From Flavicella sp042091695 (lineage in GTDB: Bacteria; Bacteroidota; Bacteroidia; Flavobacteriales; Flavobacteriaceae): 16,899 nt of DNA. Where the stretch lies: NCBI GenBank assembly GCA_042091695.1, contig JBELHA010000048.1, forward strand, positions 1 to 16,899, read 5' to 3'. Both the position numbers and the translations under genes were made by a program. This document shows, in pieces, positions 8,662-15,444 of the stretch (the stretch's first letter is position 1; the number at the start of each line of letters is the position of its first letter). The notes under the pieces were generated by a model. That model worked only from the letters and a program-made list of their open reading frames with translations, was not told the DNA's origin and searched no databases.

Positions 8662-11115
8662 CTAAAAACCTCCAGCACCAGCGTTCTCGTTAGCATCTCT
8701 TCTTTTTCGAGATTTTGCTTTATTTTTTCCTGAACCAAAACGGTAGGAAAAGCCAAGATATACGGTTTGGCTCTCCCAATAGAAAGCCCCTGTTGATGGC
8801 ACTGGCATAGATGCATCAAACTTATAGCGCATCCCCTTCAAAACATCATTTGCACTAAAGGATACAGTTCCTTTTCCTTCAAACACGTCCAAACTAGATC
8901 CCAAATTCACCATCCACATAGGACTTGCATCAAATTGAATCGACTTATTTCTTCCTCTATACATACCAAACAATTGAAATTTCAAACGTTTACTCGCAGA
9001 AAAACTGTTGGATATTCTAGCGTTAAAAGCATTGTTTTGCACCTCCACATTTTCATTGGCTACGATACCATTTTCAGTTTGTGAATACAAATCCATACTA
9101 GCATTGATACGCCACCAGTTGCCAATTCTATAGTTCGTTGAAACTTCAAAACCAAACCTATTATTTTGACTTCCATTTATAAAGGAAAGTGTTACTTTTT
9201 CGTCAAAAAATGGGTCCTCTGAAATCGATCTCAAAATAGGATCATTCACTAGCCTGTAAAAGGTTCCAAAAGTTAGATTTCCCTTTGGATATTGGTAGGT
9301 ATAATTCAATTCAAATGAATTGGTAAATTGCGGTAACAATGCTGTATTCCCTACAGAAACGATCAAAGGGGTACTCCACTCTCTAATTGGGTTTACTTGC
9401 TGCATGTTTGGTCGGTCTACCCTTCTACTGTAGCTAAATTGGTATTGGTGTGTATCATTTTTCTTGTAGGTTAAGAATGCAGATGGATAAAAGGTGAAAA
9501 TATGGTCTTCAAAACCTTTATCTTGGTCCAATGCTGAAAAATTAGCATCAATAGTATAGTCCTCGAAACGACCTCCTACCTGAAGTGAAAATTTATCAAA
9601 AGTGTGACGGTAATTTAGGTACAAAGAATAGATATCCCGGTTGTAGCTAAATGCGGAATTCCCTAGAGGTGTCGTTTCATTCCAATCATAGTCTTCCCCA
9701 TCGAATGTTAGCTGAGCTGGAATTCTATTTCCTTCTTCAGTATATACAAAATCGTGTTGAGTTGTACTTCTAGCATTGGAAGATTTATTAAAACGTGCTT
9801 CCAAACCTGCTTCAAAAGAACTCGTTTTTGACAGCGGTAAAACATAATCTAAATTGTACAATGCCAAATCATTTTCAGTTACGATATCATCTCTATAATT
9901 AAGTGTCAAATCAAAAGGTTGCACAAGCTCTTTAAAAACCCCTATTTCATCATTTTTTTCAAAAGTATGCATCACTTCTAAATCTAAATGCTCCCCTTCT
10001 CTATCAAATTGGTGTGTATAATTTGCATTGTAACTCGTAGCTTTCTCATCACGGATTCCTTCAACAGGACTGTTCGTTTCTATGCTACCTGATACAATTG
10101 TAGTGAAATTATTTTCTTGGTCTCTAAGATTTGTATTTATAAAGAATGAGAGTGTGTTTTTTTTATCTAAATACAAATCCGCTCCAAATTTGATCAATTT
10201 ATTGGTATATTCTTCATCGTTGTCAACTTTTTGAAAAATAGATTCAGAGCTTACAGAACCGTAATTATTTCTAGCACCATCATTCAAACCAAAATTTCCA
10301 AAAAAGTTTACCATACCAGTTCTGAAATTCATATTTAATGAATTGTCAGTTCGTGCATTTTTTCCATAGGTAAGTCCTGAGTTAAAACCTGCATTGAAAC
10401 CATTTCTAGAATCTTTCTTCAATACAATATTAATGATACCACTCATTCCTTCTGGATTGTATTTAGCAGATGGATTCGTAATCAACTCTATACTCTTAAT
10501 AGCCGTAGACGGCAACTGTTTCAAAAGCTGACTACTCGGTATTGTGGAAGGTTTCCCATCGACCAACACACGTACATTTTCATTACCACGCAAACTGACA
10601 TTACCTGATTGACTGTCAACAGACACAGACTGTACAGAGTTTAAAACCGTTGCAGCAGATGCTCCTAAAGTTGTCAAATCCTTTCCTACATTGATTACCT
10701 TGCGATCAATTTTTTGCTCGACCGTAGACTGTTCAGCTATGACTTCGACTTCATCCAAAACTGCACTGTCTTCAGACATAAATAAGACCCCTAAATCAAT
10801 AGTGTTTTTTTTGGCATTGAAAGTTATCTTTTGAGATTTGGTTTCAAAACCTATATAGGTCATTTCAATAAAATAGCTACCCTTTCTCAACTTCTTAATT
10901 TCAAAACGCCCCTGATCGTCTGTAATCGCACCTGTAACTACTATGTGGTTACTATCCGAAACCACAACACTTACATAAGGTAAAGGGGTTTTAGAGGCGG
11001 CATCTAAAATTTGACCTTGAACTGTTTTATTCTTTTCTATGGTATTTGCAAAAGCACCTGAAAATGAGCTACATAACAAAACAATGCAAAAGATGAATAA
11101 TTTTATAATTTTCAT
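8662..11115 (-). CDS. TonB-dependent-receptor-like outer membrane protein, paralog B
   Basis: 817-residue paralog of the gene downstream, with the same architecture: signal peptide (about 1-23, LFIFCIVLLCSSF), carboxypeptidase-regulatory-like domain (about 30-118), plug (about 122-240) and beta-barrel. The plug (QKIDRKVINVGKDLTTLGAS, NVRVLVDGKPSTIPSSQLL) and two barrel segments (YQFSYSRRVDRPNMQQVNPI and SASKRLKFQLFGMYRGRNKS) are almost identical between the paralogs, while stretches between them, presumably surface loops, differ strongly. After the final SYRF strand comes a basic tail that here extends to ENAGAGGF. The start ATG is close to the signal peptide and lies about 27 bases downstream of a perfect promoter. 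No SusD or other partner gene is adjacent; ligand unknown. Confidence 0.9.
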   Translation of the reverse strand: MKIIKLFIFCIVLLCSSFSGAFANTIEKNKTVQGQILDAASKTPLPYVSVVVSDSNHIVVTGAITDDQGRFEIKKLRKGSYFIEMTYIGFETKSQKITFNAKKNTIDLGVLFMSEDSAVLDEVEVIAEQSTVEQKIDRKVINVGKDLTTLGASAATVLNSVQSVSVDSQSGNVSLRGNENVRVLVDGKPSTIPSSQLLKQLPSTAIKSIELITNPSAKYNPEGMSGIINIVLKKDSRNGFNAGFNSGLTYGKNARTDNSLNMNFRTGMVNFFGNFGLNDGARNNYGSVSSESIFQKVDNDEEYTNKLIKFGADLYLDKKNTLSFFINTNLRDQENNFTTIVSGSIETNSPVEGIRDEKATSYNANYTHQFDREGEHLDLEVMHTFEKNDEIGVFKELVQPFDLTLNYRDDIVTENDLALYNLDYVLPLSKTSSFEAGLEARFNKSSNARSTTQHDFVYTEEGNRIPAQLTFDGEDYDWNETTPLGNSAFSYNRDIYSLYLNYRHTFDKFSLQVGGRFEDYTIDANFSALDQDKGFEDHIFTFYPSAFLTYKKNDTHQYQFSYSRRVDRPNMQQVNPIREWSTPLIVSVGNTALLPQFTNSFELNYTYQYPKGNLTFGTFYRLVNDPILRSISEDPFFDEKVTLSFINGSQNNRFGFEVSTNYRIGNWWRINASMDLYSQTENGIVANENVEVQNNAFNARISNSFSASKRLKFQLFGMYRGRNKSIQFDASPMWMVNLGSSLDVFEGKGTVSFSANDVLKGMRYKFDASMPVPSTGAFYWESQTVYLGFSYRFGSGKNKAKSRKRRDANENAGAGGF

Positions 11116-11142
11116 AAAAATATTTGTGTATTAATTTTACCG

Positions 11143-11172
11143 CAAATATAGAAACATTACAGTACTCTGCAA
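11143..11172 (-). promoter_or_regulatory. Bacteroidota-type promoter of receptor paralog B
   Basis: The minus strand carries TTG, 19 bases, then TATATTTG: an exact match to the TTG-N19-TAnnTTTG housekeeping promoter of Bacteroidota. Transcription would begin at about 11137, giving a leader of only about 20 nt before the ATG at 11115. Confidence 0.75.
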
Positions 11173-11352
11173 TACAAGGTAATTTGTTTAACATATTTTA
11201 ACGTTTCATAAATTTCTGGAATGCCAAAAGTAAGAACTAGAAAAATAGTAGCTTCAAAATCTTGTTTGATTTCGTTCGCATTTATAAATACGAACAAATA
11301 AATAAAAGGTAAAAGACAGTAATTACCAAACATCAAGAACTGCATCAGATTT

Positions 11353-11374
11353 GCATCCCTAAAATTAGGGATGC
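11353..11374. repeat. Perfect intergenic inverted repeat (10-bp arms)
   Basis: Arms GCATCCCTAA and TTAGGGATGC separated by AA; as RNA an 8-bp stem with a 6-nt loop is realistic. On the plus strand TATTTT follows; on the minus strand no T-run follows. It lies 22 bases upstream of a plus-strand promoter match. It could be an operator for that promoter or a weak plus-strand terminator. Confidence 0.55.
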
Positions 11375-11395
11375 TATTTTCATTGTTAATAGCTA

Positions 11396-11426
11396 TTGTT
11401 ACAGTCGTTGTGTATGTATAAATTTG
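11396..11426 (+). promoter_or_regulatory. Plus-strand promoter match facing the prfA terminator
   Basis: TTG, 20 bases, then TAAATTTG: a good match to the Bacteroidota promoter consensus (usual spacer 19). No protein gene lies downstream on this strand; transcription would run from about 11432 into the hairpin and T-run ending near 11548. Confidence 0.5.
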
Positions 11427-11431
11427 TAGGG

Positions 11432-11549
11432 AACAATTTGTTGAAATAATTTGACCTATATCTCAATCTACCCCTAAATGTTCACCGAGAAGAAAGCGTC
11501 ATATTAAACCTAAAAAGCTGTATTTAATTTCTTAAATACAGCTTTTTTA
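11432..11549 (+). ncRNA. Candidate small RNA of about 117 nt
   Basis: Bounded by the plus-strand promoter match at 11396-11426 and by a 12-bp perfect hairpin plus six T at 11516-11548, which works as a terminator in this direction too. The only open frame starting with ATG inside is nine codons (11478-11507, MFTEKKASY), without a recognisable ribosome-binding site. I do not recognise a known RNA family. The transcript would overlap only the 3' untranslated end of prfA in antisense. Existence of the transcript is inference from promoter plus terminator. Confidence 0.35.
11510..11548. terminator. Strong bidirectional terminator downstream of prfA
   Basis: Arms AGCTGTATTTAA and TTAAATACAGCT (12 bp, perfect) around a TTTC loop at 11516-11543, with five A before and six T after on the plus strand. 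It therefore has a U-tract in both directions. On the minus strand it ends prfA, whose stop is at 11569. Confidence 0.8.
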
Positions 11550-11568
11550 TGTTTTGAAAATATTTTGA

Positions 11569-12645
11569 TTAAAGGGCTTCACCCAGTTCTTTCAAACGTT
11601 CCGTATTTTCAGCCAACTTAAGACCTTCTACGATCTTGTGTATATCACCATTGATTACATTTGACAAATCATATAGGGTCATTCCAATTCTATGTTCCGT
11701 CACACGTCCTTGTGGGTAATTGTAAGTTCTAATTTTTGCAGATCTATCACCACTTGCAACTAGGGAGTTACGTTTTAAAGAATCCGCAGCTAATTTTTTC
11801 TCTAATTCCTGTTCGTACAAACGAGAACGCAATACTTTCATTGCCTTGTCTTTGTTCTTGTGCTGAGATTTCTGGTCTTGACATTGGGCTACCAGTCCAG
11901 AAGGAATATGTGTCAAACGTACTGCAGAATAAGTTGTATTCACTGACTGACCACCAGGACCAGAAGAACAGAAATAGTCGATTCGTATATCACTCATTTT
12001 CATGTCGATATCAAACTCCTCTGCCTCAGGAAGCACCATAACTGTTGCTGCAGATGTATGCACACGTCCTTGAGTTTCTGTTTGAGGAACACGTTGTACA
12101 CGGTGCACTCCGGATTCGAACTTCATATCACCATACACATCAGGACCTGTGATACTAAATATAATCTCTTTAAAACCACCTGAAGTTCCCTCACTAATAT
12201 CCTCTACATCTACTTTCCAACCTCTGTCAGAACAATACTTTGTATACATTCTATATAAATCTCCAGCAAAGATACTCGCCTCGTCTCCTCCTGCTCCTGC
12301 ACGGATTTCTACAATAACGTTTTTAGCATCTTCTGGATCTTTTGGAATCAACATAAATTTCAATTCATCTTCCAATTTTGGAATTCGAGCGTTAGATTCG
12401 TCCAATTCCATTTTTGCCATTTCCACCATTTCAGCATCCGAACCATCTGCTATGATTTCTTTTGCTTCGTCAATAGTAATAAGAACATTTTCATATTCCT
12501 TGGCTTTATCTACAATCTGACCTAAGTCTTTGTATTCCTTGTTCAGTTTCACGTAACGCTTCTGATCCATGATAATATCAGGTTGAATGATCAAATCCGA
12601 CACCTCATCGTAACGTTGTTTGAATATTTGAATTTTATCTAGCAT
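11569..12645 (-). CDS. prfA: Peptide chain release factor 1
   Basis: Class I release factor reading UAA and UAG and triggering hydrolysis of peptidyl-tRNA on the ribosome. The 358-residue product is of normal length. The catalytic GGQ is at 231-233 in SSGPGGQSVNTTYSAVRLTH, whose Gln is the usual methylation target. The codon-recognition tripeptide of the RF1 P-x-T type is PQT (187-189) in HRVQRVPQTETQGRVHTSAA; this, with the RF1-type N-terminal coiled helices, separates it from RF2. ATG 12645 is chosen since MLDKIQIFKQRYDEV is the usual N-terminus; the frame is open further to 12678, but that would run through the candidate -7 box. A terminator lies on each side, so it is probably monocistronic. 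Confidence 0.96.
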   Translation of the reverse strand: MLDKIQIFKQRYDEVSDLIIQPDIIMDQKRYVKLNKEYKDLGQIVDKAKEYENVLITIDEAKEIIADGSDAEMVEMAKMELDESNARIPKLEDELKFMLIPKDPEDAKNVIVEIRAGAGGDEASIFAGDLYRMYTKYCSDRGWKVDVEDISEGTSGGFKEIIFSITGPDVYGDMKFESGVHRVQRVPQTETQGRVHTSAATVMVLPEAEEFDIDMKMSDIRIDYFCSSGPGGQSVNTTYSAVRLTHIPSGLVAQCQDQKSQHKNKDKAMKVLRSRLYEQELEKKLAADSLKRNSLVASGDRSAKIRTYNYPQGRVTEHRIGMTLYDLSNVINGDIHKIVEGLKLAENTERLKELGEAL

Positions 12646-12667
12646 GTTTTGTTCTTTTCTTGAATTG

Positions 12668-12675
12668 CAAAAATA
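12668..12675 (-). promoter_or_regulatory. Candidate -7 box for prfA
   Basis: The minus strand reads TATTTTTG, matching TAnnTTTG, about 23 bases upstream of the prfA ATG and downstream of the purM terminator. No clear TTG at the -33 position. Confidence 0.4.
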
Positions 12676-12701
12676 CAATTATTATTCGATTAATATAAAG
12701 G

Positions 12702-12733
12702 CATAAAAAGACCAGCATAATGCTGGTCTTTCT
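12702..12733 (-). terminator. Terminator of purM
   Basis: An 11-bp perfect stem (AAAGACCAGCA / TGCTGGTCTTT, 12707-12731) with a 3-base loop, continuing into a T-run on the minus strand. It starts about 20 bases after the purM stop and separates purM from prfA. Confidence 0.8.
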
Positions 12734-12751
12734 AAAAAAATATAAAATACT

Positions 12752-13930
12752 TTAGTACACAAACGTACCGTATTCGCTTGTGATAGTTAGTTTATTAGCT
12801 TCTGAAGCTTCCACGCGTCCTACTATTTGAGCGTCTACATTGAAACTTTTAGAAATAGCAATAATATCTTCCGCAACTATAGCAGGTACATATATCTCCA
12901 TACGGTGCCCCATATTAAATACCTGATACATTTCCTTCCAATCTGTTCCTGATTGTTCTTTTATCAATTGAAACAAGGGAGGAACTGAAAACATATTATC
13001 TTTTACAATGTGTAAATCTTTTACAAAATGCAATATTTTTGTTTGTGCGCCACCACTACAGTGAACCATACCGTGAATTTCCTCTTTGCTATATTTTGCT
13101 AAAATTGCTTTGATAATTGGTGCATAGGTTCTCGTAGGTGACAACACCAATTTCCCAGCATCCAAAGGAGTATTTTCTACTTTGTCAGTCAATTTAACCT
13201 TCCCTGAATACACTAAATCCTCGGGAACAGCGGCATCGTAGCTTTCAGGATATTTTTTTGCCAAATAGGTATCAAATACATCATGACGTGCAGAAGTAAG
13301 TCCATTACTTCCCATACCACCGTTGTATTCTGTCTCGTAAGTCGCTTGACCAAAAGACTCCAAACCGACAATTACATCACCTGCTTGAATATTGGCATTG
13401 TCAATGACATCAGCGCGTTTCATACGTGCAGTTACCGTAGAGTCTACAATTATAGTACGTACCAAATCTCCAACGTCTGCTGTCTCTCCTCCAGTCGAAT
13501 GTATGGAAACACCAAACTCCTTTAAATCTCCTAAAAGTTCCTCAGTACCATTAATAATAGCCGAAAGCACCTCTCCAGGAATTACGTTTTTATTTCTACC
13601 AATCGTTGAGGATAGCATAATATTGTCTGTAGCCCCAACACACAATAGGTCATCAATATTCATAATCAAGGCATCTTGAGCAATACCTTTCCATACAGAA
13701 AGGTCACCTGTTTCCTTCCAATACATATACGCCAAGGAAGATTTGGTACCCGCACCGTCTGCATGCATGATCAAGCAATAGTCCTCATCTCCTGTCAAAT
13801 GATCAGGTACTACCTTACAAAAAGCTTGTGGAAACAATCCTTTATTGACATTTTTAATTGCGTTGTGTACATCTTCTTTAGATGCTGACACACCACGTTG
13901 GCTATATCTTTTGCTGATTTCTGAACTCAT
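12752..13930 (-). CDS. purM: Phosphoribosylformylglycinamidine cyclo-ligase (AIR synthase)
   Basis: Catalyses the ATP-dependent ring closure of formylglycinamidine ribonucleotide to aminoimidazole ribonucleotide, the fifth step of de novo purine synthesis, in the cytosol. The 392-residue product carries PurM-fold landmarks: the Asp/Gly-rich ATP-binding segment HADGAGTKSS (56-65), GIAQDALIMNIDDLLCVGA (82-100), STGGETADVGD (145-155), the MGSNGLTSARH segment, LSPTRTYAPII and the GMVHCSGGAQTK segment in the C-terminal half. It is longer than the ~345-residue enterobacterial enzyme, as is usual in Bacteroidota. ATG 13930 (MSSEISKRYSQRGVS) is preferred over the in-frame ATG at 13957, which would lie in the promoter. 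It is divergent from the glutamine synthetase gene, which also touches nitrogen metabolism because glutamine feeds purine synthesis. Confidence 0.95.
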   Translation of the reverse strand: MSSEISKRYSQRGVSASKEDVHNAIKNVNKGLFPQAFCKVVPDHLTGDEDYCLIMHADGAGTKSSLAYMYWKETGDLSVWKGIAQDALIMNIDDLLCVGATDNIMLSSTIGRNKNVIPGEVLSAIINGTEELLGDLKEFGVSIHSTGGETADVGDLVRTIIVDSTVTARMKRADVIDNANIQAGDVIVGLESFGQATYETEYNGGMGSNGLTSARHDVFDTYLAKKYPESYDAAVPEDLVYSGKVKLTDKVENTPLDAGKLVLSPTRTYAPIIKAILAKYSKEEIHGMVHCSGGAQTKILHFVKDLHIVKDNMFSVPPLFQLIKEQSGTDWKEMYQVFNMGHRMEIYVPAIVAEDIIAISKSFNVDAQIVGRVEASEANKLTITSEYGTFVY

Positions 13931-13954
13931 GTTATTTCTCAATATTTGGTGTGG

Positions 13955-13986
13955 CAAAGTTACTCAAATGTTATGAATAAAATCAA
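13955..13986 (-). promoter_or_regulatory. Candidate promoter of purM
   Basis: The minus strand reads TTG, 21 bases, TAACTTTG, a match to the Bacteroidota consensus with a spacer two bases longer than usual, 25 bases upstream of the purM ATG. Confidence 0.5.
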
Positions 13987-14104
13987 GAAACCTAAAATTA
14001 ATCCATTCAAACATCATTAAAATATTGACAATAAAAAAAGTCATTTCTACTAATTTGAAAATATATGAGATATAAAATAGTAGATTCATAAAAATACTTC
14101 TTTC

Positions 14105-14133
14105 TACGTATTTTTACGTAATTTCAAAACGTA
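14105..14133. promoter_or_regulatory. Paired TACGTA sites upstream of glutamine synthetase
   Basis: Two copies of the palindrome TACGTA (14105-14110 and 14115-14120) start exactly 10 bases apart, and a partial copy (ACGTA, 14129-14133) follows. They end just upstream of the -7 box at 14151. One-helical-turn spacing suggests a dimeric regulator binding one DNA face. No regulator gene is adjacent; role is inferred. Confidence 0.35.
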
Positions 14134-14150
14134 GTTTGGCATATTAGTTT

Positions 14151-14158
14151 TATATTTG
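14151..14158 (+). promoter_or_regulatory. Candidate -7 box of glutamine synthetase
   Basis: TATATTTG matches TAnnTTTG exactly, 33 bases upstream of the ATG. The nearest upstream TTG (14136) is only 12 bases away, so a canonical -33 box is missing, which fits a promoter that needs an activator. Confidence 0.5.
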
Positions 14159-14190
14159 TAGCATTATTCTGAAAATATATCATTAAAGTT

Positions 14191-15198
14191 ATGGCTAAAA
14201 TTAAATTAGAATACATCTGGTTAGATGGTTCGTTCCCGACGCAAGGGCTAAGAAGTAAAACTAAAGTAGAAGAACACGAAAACTTTCAAGGAACTTTGGA
14301 AGAATTAGGAAACTGGTCTTTTGACGGTTCGTCTACAAACCAAGCAGAAGGAGGTTCTTCTGATTGTCTTTTGGTACCCGTAGCAATCTACCCAGATCCT
14401 GCACGTATCAATGGATATTTAGTAATGACAGAAGTAATGAATGCTGACGGTTCTGCACATGCTACGAACGGTCGTGCGACTATTAACGATGATGACAATG
14501 ATTTCTGGTTCGGTTTTGAGCAAGAATACTTTATCATGGATAGCGAAACTAACTTACCAATCGGTTTCCCTCACCACGGAACTCAAGGACAGTACTACTG
14601 TTCAGTTGGTGGAAACAACACTTTTGGAAGAGATATCGTTGAAGAACATGCAGATTTATGTATTGAAGCTGGATTGAACTTTGAAGGGATCAACCAAGAG
14701 GTTGCTTGTGGACAATGGGAATTCCAATTGTTTGCTAAAGGAGCTAAAAAAGCAGGAGATGAAATTTGGATTGCTAGATATATCTTGAACAGATTGACTG
14801 AGGAAAGAGGTATGTACATCGAGTTACACCCAAAACCATTAGGAAACACTGACTGGAATGGATCTGGAATGCATGCTAACTTCTCTAACACTGTTTTAAG
14901 AGAATGTGGTTCTGCTGACAAATATGCTGAAATCTGTGAGGCTTTCCGCCCTGTAGTAGCTGAGCATATTGCTGTATACGGTGCTGACAATGACCAACGT
15001 TTGACTGGAGACCACGAGACTGCTGCCATCACTGACTTCTCATGGGGAGTTTCTGATAGAGGTGCCTCTATCCGTATTCCTTTGATCGCTGTTGAAAAAG
15101 GATACAAAGGATGGTTAGAAGATAGACGTCCTTCTTCAAACGGAGACCCATACAAAATCGCTGCTAGAATTATCAAAACTGTAAAAACAGTTGCATAA
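14191..15198 (+). CDS. Glutamine synthetase, type II (eukaryote-like)
   Basis: Condenses glutamate and ammonia to glutamine with ATP; the main entry of ammonium into organic nitrogen. The 335-residue length and the N-terminal KIKLEYIWLDGS are of the GSII class; bacterial GSI is near 470 and GSIII near 700 residues. Seen: beta-grasp domain with NWSFDGSSTNQAEGGSSD (41-58), metal-binding FGFEQEYFI (107-115; Glu110, Glu112), GINQEVACGQWEFQ (166-179), NGSGMH (223-228), the ammonium/ATP loop RLTGDHETA (270-278), DRGASIRIP (289-297) and LEDRRPSSNGDPY (309-321). The adenylylation-site Tyr region of GSI is absent, as expected for the class, so control is more likely transcriptional or by feedback. ATG 14191 is the natural start. 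Monocistronic, followed by a strong terminator. Confidence 0.96.
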   Translation: MAKIKLEYIWLDGSFPTQGLRSKTKVEEHENFQGTLEELGNWSFDGSSTNQAEGGSSDCLLVPVAIYPDPARINGYLVMTEVMNADGSAHATNGRATINDDDNDFWFGFEQEYFIMDSETNLPIGFPHHGTQGQYYCSVGGNNTFGRDIVEEHADLCIEAGLNFEGINQEVACGQWEFQLFAKGAKKAGDEIWIARYILNRLTEERGMYIELHPKPLGNTDWNGSGMHANFSNTVLRECGSADKYAEICEAFRPVVAEHIAVYGADNDQRLTGDHETAAITDFSWGVSDRGASIRIPLIAVEKGYKGWLEDRRPSSNGDPYKIAARIIKTVKTVA

Positions 15199-15220
15199 TC
15201 TAATCGTAGATTTATACTAT

Positions 15221-15259
15221 AAAAAACGTCTGAGATTCATTTCTTAGACGTTTTTTTTT
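15221..15259 (+). terminator. Terminator of glutamine synthetase
   Basis: Stem ACGTCTGAGA / TCTTAGACGT (15226-15251, one G-T wobble) with a 6-base loop, preceded by A-run and followed by nine T. It lies about 25 bases after the stop codon. Confidence 0.85.
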
Positions 15260-15376
15260 GACGAAAACGATGACTTAGACGAAGACAATTACGAAGACAA
15301 TGACAATGACTTGGACAATTACTTAGACGAAGGCTATGAACGAATCTTGACTGAGAATGAATCTTCGAAAAGTTAG
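15260..15376 (+). pseudogene. Acidic-codon repeat tract without a start codon
   Basis: Directly after the T-run of the terminator, one frame reads 38 codons rich in Asp, Glu and Asn (it begins DENDDLDEDNYEDNDNDLDN) and ends at TAG 15374-15376. The frame is closed upstream by TAG 15245-15247 and contains no ATG or GTG. The bases follow a strong G-A-pyrimidine triplet rhythm. Repeats are in register: ACTTAGACGAAG at 15273 and 15321, GACAATTAC at 15284 and 15314. It could be a remnant of an acidic repeat gene, a trinucleotide expansion, or part of an untranslated RNA. Not a supported intact gene. Confidence 0.35.
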
Positions 15377-15444
15377 ACGGTAGTATATAATGATTCTATA
15401 AATTTATTTTGTGATAAAAACTACCTTCCTAAAATAGAGTATTA

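Larger units (their letters stand above)
11116..11568. other. 450-base region without a supported protein gene
   Basis: Between receptor paralog B and prfA. It contains the paralog B promoter (11143-11172), a perfect inverted repeat (11353-11374), a plus-strand promoter match (11396-11426) and the bidirectional prfA terminator (11516-11548). A 62-codon minus-strand frame at 11157-11345 overlaps the promoter and has no sign of a ribosome-binding site, so I do not call it. The stretch 11175-11350 is AT-rich and shows nothing else I recognise. Confidence 0.6.

Noticed and set aside
6019..11115. SusC/SusD-type polysaccharide utilisation locus
   Set aside because: The two receptors have the carboxypeptidase-regulatory-like domain, but there is no SusD-like lipoprotein, glycoside hydrolase or sensor gene nearby, and the barrels are of the shorter ~810-residue type.
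11157..11345. 62-codon minus-strand frame upstream of receptor paralog B
   Set aside because: Overlaps the -33 box of a perfect promoter, has no purine-rich stretch before its ATG, AT-rich composition explains its hydrophobic residues, and I recognise no family.
14134..14150. Possible sigma-54 promoter (TTTGGCA) before glutamine synthetase
   Set aside because: The -24-like TTGGCA is present, but the required GC at the -12 element is missing; the overlapping TATATTTG box is the better explanation.
14595..15176. 193-codon minus-strand frame opposite glutamine synthetase
   Set aside because: Antisense shadow of a strongly conserved coding sequence; its composition reflects codon bias of the true gene and it lacks its own start context.
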